Assembly (NCBI RefSeq): GCF_030766725.1
Contig: NZ_JARQWR010000014.1
Coordinates: forward strand, 42,718-106,717
Reading direction: 5' to 3'
Source: Flavobacterium aerium
GTDB taxonomy: Bacteria; Bacteroidota; Bacteroidia; Flavobacteriales; Flavobacteriaceae
Length of the DNA stretch: 64,000 bases
This document shows positions 1 through 9,209 of this stretch, one piece after another. The first letter of the stretch is position 1. Every line of letters starts with the position of its first letter. Below the pieces are notes generated by a model. It searched no databases and was not told the origin of the DNA. It saw only the letters and a program-made list of their open reading frames with translations. A program made the translations under genes and the position numbers.

Positions 1-1170
1 TTTAGAGGATTTCTTTTATTTCCTTACTTGCCCCCAACTATTGGTAGCCGTTATGGTGGAGGGATGCCTATCCAATTTGTATTGCAATCTCAAAATCTTG
101 ATAGCTTGACGGCGGTGCTTCCAAAATTCTTGGCCGCGGCACGCCAAAGCAAAAAACTGATGTTTATTGATGCTGATCTTAAGATTAATAAACCCGAAGT
201 AAAAATAAATATCGACCGTCAGAAAGCGGCCTTGATGGGCGTATCTATGGAAGAAGTAGCGCACACATTACAACTCTCTTTCTCAGGTCAGCGATACGGA
301 TATTTCTTGCGAAACGATCGCCAATATGAAGTAATTGGGCAATTAGATCGTGAATATAGAAATGATAAAAGTGATTTAAGTGCTATGTATGTTCGTTCGG
401 CAACTGGAAAAATGATTCCATTGAACAACCTAATCACAACAGAAGAATCTGTAAGTCCGGCTGCTATTTATAGATACGATCAATACACTTCTGCTACCGT
501 TTCAGCAGCAATGGCTCCAGGAGTAAGCCTTGCAGAAGGAATACAGGAAATCGAAAATATAAAGGCAGAAGTATTGGGAGAGACTTTCAAGAGTTCTCTG
601 GCAGGACAGTCAAGAGATTATACAGAAAGTCAAGGAAATATCACCTTTACCCTTATCCTTGCATTACTGCTTATTTACATGATTTTAGCGGCTCAGTTTG
701 GAAACTTGCGTGACCCACTCACCATTATGCTTACAGTACCAATGGCCATAACAGGAGCGATCCTCAGCTTGTCGTGGTTTGGTCAAAGTTTAAACGTGTT
801 CAGCCAAATTGGAATTATTACACTGATCGGATTGATTACCAAAAACGGTATTCTGATTGTTGAATTTGCCAACCATTTAAAAAACACTGGACTTTCAAAA
901 CGAGATGCTGCTATACAAGCCGCTGAGCAACGCTTCCGCCCTATTTTAATGACTTCGTTAGCAATGATATTTGGAGCATTGCCCATTGCACTAACGGTAA
1001 ATAGCCGCCAGTCATTAGGGATTGTGATTGTTGGAGGACTGGTCTTTTCTGGAATACTGACCTTATTTATCATTCCAGCAGTATATTCTTATCTGTCCAG
1101 CAAAAAAGGTGAAAAAGTTATTGTGGAAGAAGATGTAGAAGACATCAATAGATTTATTGCAGAATTATGA
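1..1170 (+). CDS. RND efflux transporter permease, 3' part (AcrB/HAE1 type)
   Basis: The reading frame is open from the first base of the window, so the gene is cut by the window edge and 389 C-terminal codons are visible. The family pumps hydrophobic compounds or metals out of the cell by proton antiport across the inner membrane, as a trimer with an adaptor and an outer-membrane channel. The visible part holds the end of the second periplasmic porter domain and the last transmembrane helices. The TM10-type segment GLITKNGILIVEFA carries the conserved relay lysine (codon 281 of the visible part). The end of the gene overlaps the start codon region of the TolC-like gene (ATGA), so the two are translationally coupled. 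The TTG at base 28 is only an internal codon. Substrate cannot be told from the sequence. Confidence 0.93.
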   Translation, partial: FRGFLLFPYLPPTIGSRYGGGMPIQFVLQSQNLDSLTAVLPKFLAAARQSKKLMFIDADLKINKPEVKINIDRQKAALMGVSMEEVAHTLQLSFSGQRYGYFLRNDRQYEVIGQLDREYRNDKSDLSAMYVRSATGKMIPLNNLITTEESVSPAAIYRYDQYTSATVSAAMAPGVSLAEGIQEIENIKAEVLGETFKSSLAGQSRDYTESQGNITFTLILALLLIYMILAAQFGNLRDPLTIMLTVPMAITGAILSLSWFGQSLNVFSQIGIITLIGLITKNGILIVEFANHLKNTGLSKRDAAIQAAEQRFRPILMTSLAMIFGALPIALTVNSRQSLGIVIVGGLVFSGILTLFIIPAVYSYLSSKKGEKVIVEEDVEDINRFIAEL

Positions 1171-1193
1171 TTTTAAATCTCAAAGAAAACCAA

Positions 1194-2543
1194 ATGAAAA
1201 CAAATCTCTTATATATAGTTATAGTACTGCTGTTTATCAGCAGCAGTACACCGTTGTTAGCCCAGAAAAGGACACTAGCGCTCACAGATGCATTAGAAAT
1301 GGCAAAGCAAGGAAACAAGGCATTGCAGGTACAGGTTTTGGAAGAAATCCATGCAAAAGAAATGACCAGAGAAACAAATGGGCGCTTGTTGCCTAGCATT
1401 TCAGCAAATGCAGGATATTCCCGTTACTTTGACAGACAAGTCATATTTCTCCCAGGCTCATTTGCAGGTACCGATAAGCCAGTACAGGATATCACTGTAG
1501 GTGGAAAGAATGTTTATAATGCATTTCTATCCTTATATCAGCCCATTCTTGCACCTACTACTTATCAACTTACTAAAGTTTCAACAATCAATGAAACCAT
1601 TGTAAAAGAGAAAACTGCTGACTTGAAAAGCCGGGTAGCGCTTCTAGTTTCTACCCGCTACCTTGATATATTGATGATGAACAGTCAGCTTGATTTACTC
1701 GAGCAAAGTCTTCAACGGAATATCAAAGCATTACAAGACTCCCGTTCGCTATTGGCACAAGGGAGAGGATTAAAATCTGATACACTAAGGAGTTTTATTG
1801 CTGTAGCAAATTTAAAATCCTCCGTTTCCTATTTAAAAAACAATATAACTGTTACTAGCATTGAACTAAAAAGACTTATTGGATTGGAAGATTCAGGAGA
1901 AATTGAACTCACCGACAATCTTGATCTTACCATACAAACAGACCAGAATGAGTTTTACCAAGTTGATGAAGCAATACAGATTGCTGAAAAGAACAGAAAA
2001 GATCTGAATATTCAAAAGTTGACTATTGATCTCCAGCAAAAAAAATTAAATGCTATTCAAGCAGAATTATTGCCACAACTGGCATTAATCGGACAATATC
2101 AAGTGCAAGCACAAGAAGATAATATGGAATTGAACCAATATGTATGGCCCAGAACCTCTTTCTTAGGACTACAACTTACTGTACCTATTTTTAATGGTAA
2201 CCGTACCCGATCTCAGATTAATCAGGCAAAGATTAAAACTCTACAGGAAGAGATCCGATTGAATGATTTAAAAGATGAAGTCAAAACCGAATTGGCCACC
2301 ATTATAAGCAAATGGAAAGAAGCCATTACACAATTGGGTATACAGGAAACAACAGTAAAATCTGCCGAATTAAACCATCGAATGATTGATGACCGTTTCA
2401 AAAACAGTTTAAGTTCAAGGCTAGAACTGACAGATGCTGAATTGGCTCTTACACAAGCCTCAATCCACTACCTCAATGCTGTTTATAATCTGCGAATACT
2501 TCATGTAGAATTACAACATGCCCTTGGCTTGTTAACACTCTAA
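1194..2543 (+). CDS. TolC family outer-membrane efflux protein
   Basis: This is the outer-membrane channel partner of the RND permease just upstream. A clear signal peptide begins at the ATG at 1194 (hydrophobic core, then Ser-Ser-Thr-Pro-Leu-Leu-Ala-Gln). An in-frame ATG at 1167 overlaps the permease stop as ATGA and would add nine polar residues; I prefer 1194 because it starts the signal peptide, but 1167 may be used for coupling. The 449-residue protein shows two coiled-coil-rich halves typical of the TolC alpha-barrel (long heptad-like helices around residues 130-215 and 320-400) and the usual family length. No lipobox is seen, unlike the second TolC-type gene in this window. The MFS exporter gene follows 28 bp later on the same strand, probably in the same operon. 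Confidence 0.92.
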   Translation: MKTNLLYIVIVLLFISSSTPLLAQKRTLALTDALEMAKQGNKALQVQVLEEIHAKEMTRETNGRLLPSISANAGYSRYFDRQVIFLPGSFAGTDKPVQDITVGGKNVYNAFLSLYQPILAPTTYQLTKVSTINETIVKEKTADLKSRVALLVSTRYLDILMMNSQLDLLEQSLQRNIKALQDSRSLLAQGRGLKSDTLRSFIAVANLKSSVSYLKNNITVTSIELKRLIGLEDSGEIELTDNLDLTIQTDQNEFYQVDEAIQIAEKNRKDLNIQKLTIDLQQKKLNAIQAELLPQLALIGQYQVQAQEDNMELNQYVWPRTSFLGLQLTVPIFNGNRTRSQINQAKIKTLQEEIRLNDLKDEVKTELATIISKWKEAITQLGIQETTVKSAELNHRMIDDRFKNSLSSRLELTDAELALTQASIHYLNAVYNLRILHVELQHALGLLTL

Positions 2544-2571
2544 TTACTCATCAAACAATTAAATAAAAAAT

Positions 2572-3996
2572 ATGAATACAAATAGTAAACCATCAATAGA
2601 CAAACCAGCTCCATACAGTAAACGTTGGTCAGCACTTTTCTTACTCTGTACGGCACAGTTTGTCGTAATTATGGATACCTCAATTATTGGGGTAGCCTTA
2701 CCAGCAATAAAGGCAGATCTTGGTTATTCGCAAAGTGGTCTGCAATGGATTTTTAATGCCTACGTTATCTTACTAGGTGGCTTTTTGCTACTTGGTGGAC
2801 GTTTGTCTGATTTATTCGGTCCCCGTAAGATTTTTATGTGGGGGTTTGCCATTCTTTCTGTCGCATCACTTTTGGCAGGTGTGGCCTGGTCAGAAGCAGC
2901 ACTCAATACTGGAAGGGCATTACAAGGTCTTGGTTCTGCACTTATCGCTCCTGCAGCACTTACTTTAGTACTATCTAAGTTTACTGATCCAAAAGAACTC
3001 AATAAAGCATTGGGATTCTGGGGTGCTTCTGCCGCGGCAGGTGGTTCTGCAGGAGTTTTTCTAGGTGGGGCCATTACCGAATGGCTTTCTTGGCATTGGG
3101 TATTTCTGATTAACATTCCCATAGGCTTAGCGGTGTTGTTTTATAGCCGAAGCTTACTATTTAAAGGTAGTACCCAAAAAGGTAAAGTAGATATTTCAGG
3201 TGCGATTTCAGCAACTGTCGCTTTAGTACTAGCAGTATATGCCATTGTATCGGCAGAAGGTGCCGGATGGAAATCATTACAGACCATTGGATTACTAAGT
3301 CTTTCTTTACTATTGTTCATTGTCTTCTTTATTATTCAAAAACAGAAAAAAGAACCATTGGTACCTCTAACTATTTTCAAAGTTCCTAATCTTTCAGCAG
3401 GTAATCTTGTGATGGCTTTAATGGCTGCTGCTTGGATACCCTTATGGTTTTTCTTGAATCTTTATTTGCAACAAACCTTACATTATTCTGCCTTTAATAG
3501 TGGACTTGCCCTACTCCCAATGACAATTGCAATTATGTTTTTGATGGTTGGTGTCACGGGTAAATTGGTTGCTAAATTTGGTTTTAAAGCAAATTTGATT
3601 GCAGGATTAATTGCACTTACTGGTTCGCTTATACTTTTTAGTACTATTCCTGCCGATGGAACATTCCTACTCAATGTACTTCCTGCCTCTTTATTGGGAG
3701 CAATCGGTATGTCATTAGCTTATATTCCGGGGACTATTGCCTCGATGTCGGGTGCAAAACCTGAAGAAATGGGGCTTGCTTCTGGATTAGTCAATACAAG
3801 CTACCAAGTGGGTTCGGCTTTGGGTCTGGCTATTGTAGTAGCCATTTCTGCCGCAAAAACCAATGCTGTTAAAATGACCGGAGCAACTGATGTTATTGCC
3901 TTGAACACTGGTTTTCAAACCGCATTTTTCTCAGCCGCTATTGTTTGTGCAATTGCTGCCATCATAGCTGCTTTTTCTATTAAAACTATTAAATAA
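2572..3996 (+). CDS. MFS drug exporter, DHA2 (EmrB/QacA) family
   Basis: A 474-residue inner-membrane transporter of the major facilitator superfamily. The N-terminal helix carries the DHA2 signature around residues 34-50 (MDTSIIGVALPAIKADL), the loop motif A is seen as GGRLSDLFGPRK, and an antiporter motif C-like, Gly-rich helix lies near residues 148-165. About fourteen hydrophobic segments can be counted, as expected for a proton-driven drug exporter. It lies 28 bp downstream of the TolC gene and is probably co-transcribed with the RND system, giving one operon with two kinds of pump. No EmrA-like adaptor is present beside it. The gene ends before an 11-bp inverted repeat. The substrate is unknown. 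Confidence 0.93.
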   Translation: MNTNSKPSIDKPAPYSKRWSALFLLCTAQFVVIMDTSIIGVALPAIKADLGYSQSGLQWIFNAYVILLGGFLLLGGRLSDLFGPRKIFMWGFAILSVASLLAGVAWSEAALNTGRALQGLGSALIAPAALTLVLSKFTDPKELNKALGFWGASAAAGGSAGVFLGGAITEWLSWHWVFLINIPIGLAVLFYSRSLLFKGSTQKGKVDISGAISATVALVLAVYAIVSAEGAGWKSLQTIGLLSLSLLLFIVFFIIQKQKKEPLVPLTIFKVPNLSAGNLVMALMAAAWIPLWFFLNLYLQQTLHYSAFNSGLALLPMTIAIMFLMVGVTGKLVAKFGFKANLIAGLIALTGSLILFSTIPADGTFLLNVLPASLLGAIGMSLAYIPGTIASMSGAKPEEMGLASGLVNTSYQVGSALGLAIVVAISAAKTNAVKMTGATDVIALNTGFQTAFFSAAIVCAIAAIIAAFSIKTIK

Positions 3997-4020
3997 TAGA
4001 TTGGGATAGAATTCCTGGTT

Positions 4021-4059
4021 TTCCCATGATAATACTGGCTAACAGCACTATCATGGGAA
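4021..4059 (+). repeat. Perfect 11-bp inverted repeat downstream of the MFS gene
   Basis: The arms TTCCCATGATA (4021-4031) and TATCATGGGAA (4049-4059) are exact inverted copies around a 17-base loop. The position right after the efflux genes suggests transcription termination or mRNA 3' end protection. There is no T-run after the second arm, so it is not a classical intrinsic terminator. Confidence 0.55.
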
Positions 4060-4159
4060 TCTGTAAATCTTACAAATCAAATCGAAAATAACGCAAAAAA
4101 AGAGCCCTACCTTTTATTCAATTTTGCCTTATTAATTAACTAATAAAAATTATATACAG

Positions 4160-4396
4160 ATGAAAAACAACCATCAAAACCTACAATTTAGGACAAATAT
4201 TAATTGTAGTTCTTGTGTCAATAAAGTAACTCCTTTTCTTAATGATGCTGATGGTGTATACCATTGGGAAGTCGATACCACAAACAAAAACAAAGTACTT
4301 ACCATAAAGTCCGAAGGGATTACTGAGCAAGAAGTTATAGAAACAGTACTAAAAGCAGGTTTTAAAATAGAGCCGTATGTACTTCAAATGGAGTAA
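4160..4396 (+). CDS. Small heavy-metal-associated (HMA-like) protein
   Basis: A 78-residue protein with the ferredoxin-like HMA pattern: a CxxC metal-binding pair (Cys16 and Cys19, NCSSC) in the first loop, an alternation of strand and helix, and a C-terminal strand ending the domain. Free-standing HMA proteins bind Cu(I) or related soft metals and hand them to a P-type ATPase or efflux pump in the cytoplasm. The glycine or methionine that usually precedes the first cysteine (GMxCxxC) is replaced by Ile-Asn. No metal ATPase is present in the window; the nearest partners are the RND and MFS exporters upstream, separated by an inverted repeat, so the gene may have its own promoter. Metal identity is not visible. 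Confidence 0.8.
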   Translation: MKNNHQNLQFRTNINCSSCVNKVTPFLNDADGVYHWEVDTTNKNKVLTIKSEGITEQEVIETVLKAGFKIEPYVLQME

Positions 4397-4602
4397 CACA
4401 ATTAATAAAGCTATTATTTATTTCCCCTAATATATTGGAGTTATAAAAACGACTCTAAATAAATAGTTTACTACTATTTAATACTGTATTTTTCTAAAAT
4501 TAGAAATAAAATGAAATATAAAAAAAACAATTTTATAATTTCGTACTGGAAACTAATAACTAAGATTAATTGTATTTTATAATCAAAAACTAAGGGCCAA
4601 AT

Positions 4603-5151
4603 ATGAAAAATCAGATTTATAATCAAACTTCACTTTTTGGTCCTTTGTACCGTTATTTAGTCGTGATATCTCCACCTGAACAGATAAAATCTGATGTTGC
4701 AAAGATTAAACGGGAATTAAATACAGTCGTAAACATCGGTGAGAAAAATCAACACTCTATTGCGCATATTACTCTTGTTGATAAACTAACTGATGATTCT
4801 AATTTTACTGAAACCATTGCTCAACTAATAGCCTATCAAAAGCCTTTTCCTATAAAGATTAATGGATGGAAAATTTTTGATCATCGCCATAGCGTCACAT
4901 TATATTTGGATGTTGAAAATTCAGAATTAATTCTACCATTAATGCGTTTTATGAAGTCTTCATCGAAATCTCCGCACATCAGTTTAGCGAAAAGAATCCC
5001 CCATGAAACACTCGAAAAACTTTCTACCTACCTTCAAGATTTCACCTATACCAATGAATGGATGTGTTCTGAGGTTGTCGTACTTCGAAAATTAGTAGAG
5101 GATAAGGATCAAACGTATAAAGAGTCTTTCAGAATCTCATTTAAAGAATAA
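4603..5151 (+). CDS. 2H phosphoesterase / 2'-5' RNA ligase family protein
   Basis: The 182-residue protein carries the two HxTx-type motifs that define the 2H phosphoesterase superfamily: HITL at residues 55-58 and HISL at residues 125-128, about 70 residues apart as in the family. Members cleave or form 2',5' or cyclic phosphodiester bonds in RNA or small nucleotides; the actual substrate of this protein is unknown. The second motif has Ser in place of Thr, a common variant. It stands alone between the HMA gene and the membrane hydrolase gene on the same strand, with about 90 bp to the next gene. The ATG at 4603 is the only start that leaves the N-terminal strand intact. Confidence 0.8.
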   Translation: MKNQIYNQTSLFGPLYRYLVVISPPEQIKSDVAKIKRELNTVVNIGEKNQHSIAHITLVDKLTDDSNFTETIAQLIAYQKPFPIKINGWKIFDHRHSVTLYLDVENSELILPLMRFMKSSSKSPHISLAKRIPHETLEKLSTYLQDFTYTNEWMCSEVVVLRKLVEDKDQTYKESFRISFKE

Positions 5152-5214
5152 CTTGTTCAGTAGTATTTCCATAAAATTATTCATACTCTTTCTCTTAAGC
5201 AACTTAGTTTCTGT

Positions 5215-5222
5215 TAAATTTG
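5215..5222 (+). promoter_or_regulatory. Flavobacterial -7 box (TAAATTTG)
   Basis: The octamer matches TAnnTTTG, the -7 consensus of flavobacterial housekeeping promoters, 18 bp before the ATG at 5241. No convincing TTG -33 box is seen at the right distance, so this is a partial match. Confidence 0.4.
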
Positions 5223-5240
5223 TAGTTCAATAATTACCTC

Positions 5241-6236
5241 ATGGATTCTTTTACACAGATTGTTCTAGGAATTGCAACAGCCGAATTGTGTGCTGGTGAT
5301 AAATTACAACGCAAAACTTTTTTATATGGTGCTATTCTAGGAACTATTCCTGACTTGGATGTTGTAGTCGGTCAGTTTCTGAATCCGGTAGAAGGTATCT
5401 CAATTCATCGGGGATTAAGTCATTCTCTATTATTTTTCATACTACTTTCGCCTATACTTGGTTGGATTATAACTAAAATAGAGCGGGGTAAGATTGATTT
5501 CCGTCGAGCAAGTCTGATGGTATTTTGGTCTTTGTTAACGCATGTGCTTTTAGATTTGTTTACTTCTTGGGGAACTCAGATTTTTTGGCCTCTACCCGAT
5601 CGCATTGCCTTCAAAACAATTTTTGTTATTGATCCTTTATACACAATCCCACTACTGATTTTCATAATTTTAGCGTGGTGTAAACCTACTTTTACCATAC
5701 GGAAAAAATATGTTTTGCGTGGCATCTATATCAGTTCATTGTATCTACTATTAACCTGTGGTTTAAAACTCTATGCCGTACAACAATTCACAAAGGCTCT
5801 TGAACAACAACAGATATCTTACGATAACCTTATTGTAAAACCCACAGTTTTCAATTGTATTTTATGGAATGCAAATGTTGCTACTAAGGACGCTTATCTC
5901 TTAGGTGATTACTCACTATTTGATCGCCAACCGATCCGATTTGAACGTTATGAAAAAAATACTGTTTTAGCCCAAGAGCTTACTGGTAATCTTGATTTTG
6001 AAACGTTGAAAAAAGTTAGTGAAGGATGGTTTATCATTACTCAAAAGGACAATCTCTACTATTTTAATGATTTGCGTTTTGGCTTATTGAGTACTGATTC
6101 CAAGCAACCTCAATTCGCTTTTAGCTACGTTTTTAAAGATGAAAATGGAACACTGAAAGCACAAGAAGTCCCCAAACAAAAAAGGGATGGTAAAGCTTTA
6201 ATGAAAGGGATTTTTCACCGAATTCAAGGGAATTAG
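5241..6236 (+). CDS. Membrane-bound metal-dependent hydrolase, YdjM/DUF457 type
   Basis: A 331-residue integral membrane protein. The N-terminal block (MDSFTQIVLGIATAE, then GTIPDLDVVVG and IHRGLSHSL) is the characteristic opening of the YdjM/DUF457 family, with conserved Asp and His residues that suggest a metal site near the membrane. Four to five hydrophobic segments follow up to about residue 175, then a soluble C-terminal domain of roughly 150 residues. Family members have been named metal-dependent hydrolases, but the substrate is not established; lipid or membrane-related phosphoesters are a guess. It is followed after 112 bp by the Crp-type regulator, which has its own promoter. Confidence 0.85.
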   Translation: MDSFTQIVLGIATAELCAGDKLQRKTFLYGAILGTIPDLDVVVGQFLNPVEGISIHRGLSHSLLFFILLSPILGWIITKIERGKIDFRRASLMVFWSLLTHVLLDLFTSWGTQIFWPLPDRIAFKTIFVIDPLYTIPLLIFIILAWCKPTFTIRKKYVLRGIYISSLYLLLTCGLKLYAVQQFTKALEQQQISYDNLIVKPTVFNCILWNANVATKDAYLLGDYSLFDRQPIRFERYEKNTVLAQELTGNLDFETLKKVSEGWFIITQKDNLYYFNDLRFGLLSTDSKQPQFAFSYVFKDENGTLKAQEVPKQKRDGKALMKGIFHRIQGN

Positions 6237-6295
6237 AAGAATTGAATAATGAATGCGAAATAAATCACTTTTGTTTTTGACTGGATATTATAACA

Positions 6296-6323
6296 TTGGC
6301 GTTTTAATAAATACTTATCTTTG
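6296..6323 (+). promoter_or_regulatory. Flavobacterial promoter for the Crp/Fnr gene
   Basis: TTG at 6296-6298 and TATCTTTG at 6316-6323 are separated by 17 bp, a full match to the flavobacterial TTG-N17-23-TAnnTTTG promoter. It lies 25 bp upstream of the ATG at 6349. Confidence 0.7.
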
Positions 6324-6348
6324 ATGCTATACTATTCTCAATCTTTAT

Positions 6349-6912
6349 ATGCAGCAAAAACTAAGGGAACATATCGAAAAAATTGTGCCATTAACCGATG
6401 ATGAGTTTGATTTTATACTTTCTCATTTCAGTACAAGAGCGTATAAAAAAAGAGAATTTATTATTCAGAAAGGAAAAAATGTTTCCTATTCTTATTTTGT
6501 TATTTCAGGTCTTTTAAAATTGGTTCACAACGATGAATCCGGAAAGGAACATATTGTCGCTTTTGCTATGGAAGATTGGTGGGAAAGTGATTTTCTAGCC
6601 TATCATACCCAAACGAAAGCAACGATGTCTTTGCAATGTTTGGAAGATACCGAAGTATACTGTATTACTCTGGAGGATTATAAAAAGTTGTGTGCCGGTC
6701 TCCAAAAGATGGAACATTTTTTTCTTATAAAAGCAAATGGTGGCCATATCGCCTCACAACAACGTATATTATCTTTCCTTACCTCCAATGCAAAGGAGCG
6801 TTACGAACAATTACTGAAACGCTATCCTTCCTTATTCCAAAGAGTTCCTAAAACTTTACTTGCGGCCTATTTGGGTGTATCTCGAGAAACGCTGAGCAGA
6901 CTCTCTTCCTAG
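6349..6912 (+). CDS. Crp/Fnr family transcriptional regulator
   Basis: A 187-residue regulator with an N-terminal cyclic-nucleotide-binding-like beta-roll (about residues 20-115) and a short C-terminal winged helix-turn-helix, of which the recognition helix AAYLGVSRETLSRL is at the very C terminus. The phosphate-binding cassette residues of true cAMP receptors (RxA with upstream GE) are not evident, so the effector is probably not cAMP. This short Crp type is common in Bacteroidota and often regulates a neighbouring gene. The next gene, an exported RidA-like protein, starts 93 bp downstream on the same strand and is the obvious target candidate. Confidence 0.88.
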   Translation: MQQKLREHIEKIVPLTDDEFDFILSHFSTRAYKKREFIIQKGKNVSYSYFVISGLLKLVHNDESGKEHIVAFAMEDWWESDFLAYHTQTKATMSLQCLEDTEVYCITLEDYKKLCAGLQKMEHFFLIKANGGHIASQQRILSFLTSNAKERYEQLLKRYPSLFQRVPKTLLAAYLGVSRETLSRLSS

Positions 6913-7005
6913 TCCTTATCCATCAGTTTTGTAATTGTGATGTTTGTCACACAAATCATTTTTCTATTCTTCACAACTTTGCCGTATCGATTTAAAACTG
7001 CAATC

Positions 7006-7482
7006 ATGAAGGGTATCGTAAAAATTTTAGTAATTACAGTATTAACTGTTGTCTCTGCTACTGCACAGACTACAACAAAACAACCAAAACAAATGGAAAA
7101 AAGAGTTATTAATCCTTGGCAATGGCAGGATCAGCGCAGCTATGTACAGGCTGTAGAGGTGAAAAATGTAGAGAGTACCTTATATGTTTCAGGACAAACG
7201 GCTATAAATGCTGACGGCGTTTCCAGTAACGAAAATATGGAATCCCAATTAATTCAGGCAATCCAAAATCTAGAACAAGTAATCAATGAAGCGGGATATG
7301 AATGTAAGGGTATTGTTCGATTGAATATCTATACTACTTCCACTGTAGAGCTTTGGCCTCACTTTTCTATTCTTCAGGATTGGATTGCCAAACATGGTAT
7401 TCAGCAAGCTGTTACGTTACTAGAAGTAAAGAGCCTTTTTGAAACCTTAAAAGTAGAATTGGAAGCTACAGTTGTAAAATAA
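7006..7482 (+). CDS. Exported RidA-like (YjgF/UK114) protein
   Basis: A 158-residue protein from the ATG at 7006, which begins a signal peptide ending near Ala-Thr-Ala-Gln (residue 21). An upstream in-frame ATG at 6937 would bury this signal behind 23 residues and is less likely. The rest is one RidA domain (about residues 38-158), including the GQ turn (YVSGQTAINADG) and the C-terminal strand VKVELEATVV. Classical RidA enzymes hydrolyse reactive enamines/imines in the cytoplasm using an arginine; here the aligned position is Val136 (QAVTLLEV), so imine deaminase activity is doubtful. Export to the periplasm also departs from the classical role. A strong bidirectional terminator follows. Confidence 0.85.
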   Translation: MKGIVKILVITVLTVVSATAQTTTKQPKQMEKRVINPWQWQDQRSYVQAVEVKNVESTLYVSGQTAINADGVSSNENMESQLIQAIQNLEQVINEAGYECKGIVRLNIYTTSTVELWPHFSILQDWIAKHGIQQAVTLLEVKSLFETLKVELEATVVK

Positions 7483-7505
7483 TACACCTCGTATTTTTGA
7501 ATTTA

Positions 7506-7543
7506 AAAAGAAAAGCATTCCTACTGAGGAATGCTTTTCTTTT
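7506..7543 (+). terminator. Bidirectional intrinsic terminator
   Basis: A perfect 17-bp stem (7506-7522 with 7527-7543) closes a four-base loop ACTG. The arms begin and end in A-rich and T-rich runs, so the hairpin works in both directions between the convergent RidA-like gene and the minus-strand gene ending at 7594. Confidence 0.9.
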
Positions 7544-7593
7544 ATATAGTATTGAGAATTGAACCTGCAATTAATCAGCTGATTTAATGCTTC

Positions 7594-9066
7594 CTAATTA
7601 TAATTCTTAATTGCCTCTACAGGAGCTAGGATGTTATAATTCTTCCAGATTGAAGGATCGTATTTTGAAATGTAATTGATATCGTATTTTTCTTTTTCTG
7701 TAACTTTATTAAACTCATCACCACTTATTGCAAGTTTATCGATAATAAACAACTCACTGGTTGTATGACTATCAAGCTCAACCAAAACTTCCATTTTAAG
7801 CATTTGAGTATCTTCTTTTTTATCTACTTTATTTTTAGTGAATTTTAAGGAGCGATTTGCAAAAAGATAAGTTCCTTCTTCTTTTTTCACAAAGTTTGCA
7901 GCATATTGGCCAGCTCCATTTTTACTAAAACTAGCGGCCACTTTTATACGGTCTTGAACCATTTTTACTCCTAACAAAAATTTGAGACTTATATTGTGTT
8001 CCGTTTTTCCATCTATCATACCATATTCCAGTTTCACTACCGCAAAATCTAAAGCATTGACGTAGATTTTACCAGAATATTTCGCTGCATTTTTTAAAGG
8101 CTTAAAATCTATAATATAAATAGTCTCATCATTCAATGTCGCATACCCTTCGAAAGTATAGTTATATCGTTTGAATTTGGTTAAAAAATCCAATTCTTCA
8201 TCACTATAAAATTTGTTTAATGAGCTGCTCATAGAAGTAATACTACTTCTTAAATAAGCCGTTTTAAGGTCTTTTTTCTCCTCTTTTTTAAGACTATTTA
8301 TTTTTAAAGAATCTTCTAGTTTAAATAATCCAGATTTTACTTTATAAGTTGCATCTGCCACTAAATGCTTCTTGATAACTTCCATTACTTTACTATTCAC
8401 TTTATCACTTGAAATATCTTTTTCCTCATTCTTTAGCTCGATAGATTTCTCAACCAATAATTTTGATTCTTTATTTTGTGAGTATAAAAAACCATAGGAT
8501 TCTTTATAATATTTTGAATGTTGGTTTTTAAATTTCTTCACCATGTCTTCTAAATCTTTGTTCAGTTCTTTTAATGTAGATTTAGTTTCTAATGAAGATT
8601 TTAAAAGCTTAAAATCGGTATCAATCAGTTTCATATCTGATGATGTACGTAGAAAAAAAGTTTGTTTTATTGTTTGAGCAGCATAATTTTTGGGTGCATT
8701 TTTGATAACCTCCGTTAAAATTTCTGTAGGAGATAGCTTTTTATTGGTCACATATACACCATCTAATACTGTTACTTGCTCTTTAAGAACATACGTACCA
8801 TTTTTAAAATCAGATAATGGAATTTTCAGGCTTTCAAATCCAATACAAGATATAATAACACTATTAGCTTCGGTTGAACTTGGGAGTGTAATTGTAAAAA
8901 CACCTTCTGTGTTACTTACAACGCCATAATCAGGTCCTATTTGAATGTTCACATATTCCAAAGGCTGTTGTTGCTGGTCTGTTATCTTACCTGTAACGGA
9001 TTGTGCAACTGCATTTACTGTAAAGAATAGGAATCCTAAAAAAGTAATGAATATTATTTTTTTCAT
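7594..9066 (-). CDS. Exported carboxypeptidase-regulatory-like domain protein
   Basis: A 490-residue protein from the ATG at 9066, which starts a signal peptide (MKKIIFITFLGFLFF...AVAQ); the open frame extends 47 codons further upstream but without signal character. Residues about 22-95 form a carboxypeptidase-D-regulatory-like (transthyretin-type) beta-sandwich: SVTGKITDQQQQPLEYVNIQ, then a Gly/Thr turn and a strand with CIGFESL. The remaining ~390 residues are lysine-rich and match the layout of a large Bacteroidota family of exported proteins whose role is unknown. There is no C-terminal T9SS domain and no long barrel, so it is not a TonB receptor. It lies downstream of the glycosyltransferase gene but is separated from it by a terminator, so it probably has its own promoter. 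Confidence 0.82.
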   Translation of the reverse strand: MKKIIFITFLGFLFFTVNAVAQSVTGKITDQQQQPLEYVNIQIGPDYGVVSNTEGVFTITLPSSTEANSVIISCIGFESLKIPLSDFKNGTYVLKEQVTVLDGVYVTNKKLSPTEILTEVIKNAPKNYAAQTIKQTFFLRTSSDMKLIDTDFKLLKSSLETKSTLKELNKDLEDMVKKFKNQHSKYYKESYGFLYSQNKESKLLVEKSIELKNEEKDISSDKVNSKVMEVIKKHLVADATYKVKSGLFKLEDSLKINSLKKEEKKDLKTAYLRSSITSMSSSLNKFYSDEELDFLTKFKRYNYTFEGYATLNDETIYIIDFKPLKNAAKYSGKIYVNALDFAVVKLEYGMIDGKTEHNISLKFLLGVKMVQDRIKVAASFSKNGAGQYAANFVKKEEGTYLFANRSLKFTKNKVDKKEDTQMLKMEVLVELDSHTTSELFIIDKLAISGDEFNKVTEKEKYDINYISKYDPSIWKNYNILAPVEAIKNYN

Positions 9067-9209
9067 ATAGAATATTATTAGATGTTTTATAATAAGACGT
9101 TTCGTTTGAGATTTTGTAACAAAAAAACTTAAATAATAATGATTAATTTTATCATTTCCACTCAGCACTCTACGTACACCTCTATTTAATCCTATTTTAT
9201 AATACATAA

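Noticed and set aside
4405..4465. AT-only inverted repeat TATTTATTT/AAATAAATA as a terminator of the HMA gene
   Set aside because: Stem has no GC pairs and a long loop; chance pairing is likely in such AT-rich DNA.
9067..9207. N-terminal extension of the carboxypeptidase-regulatory-domain protein
   Set aside because: The signal peptide starts at 9066; an extension of 47 polar and basic residues would block export.
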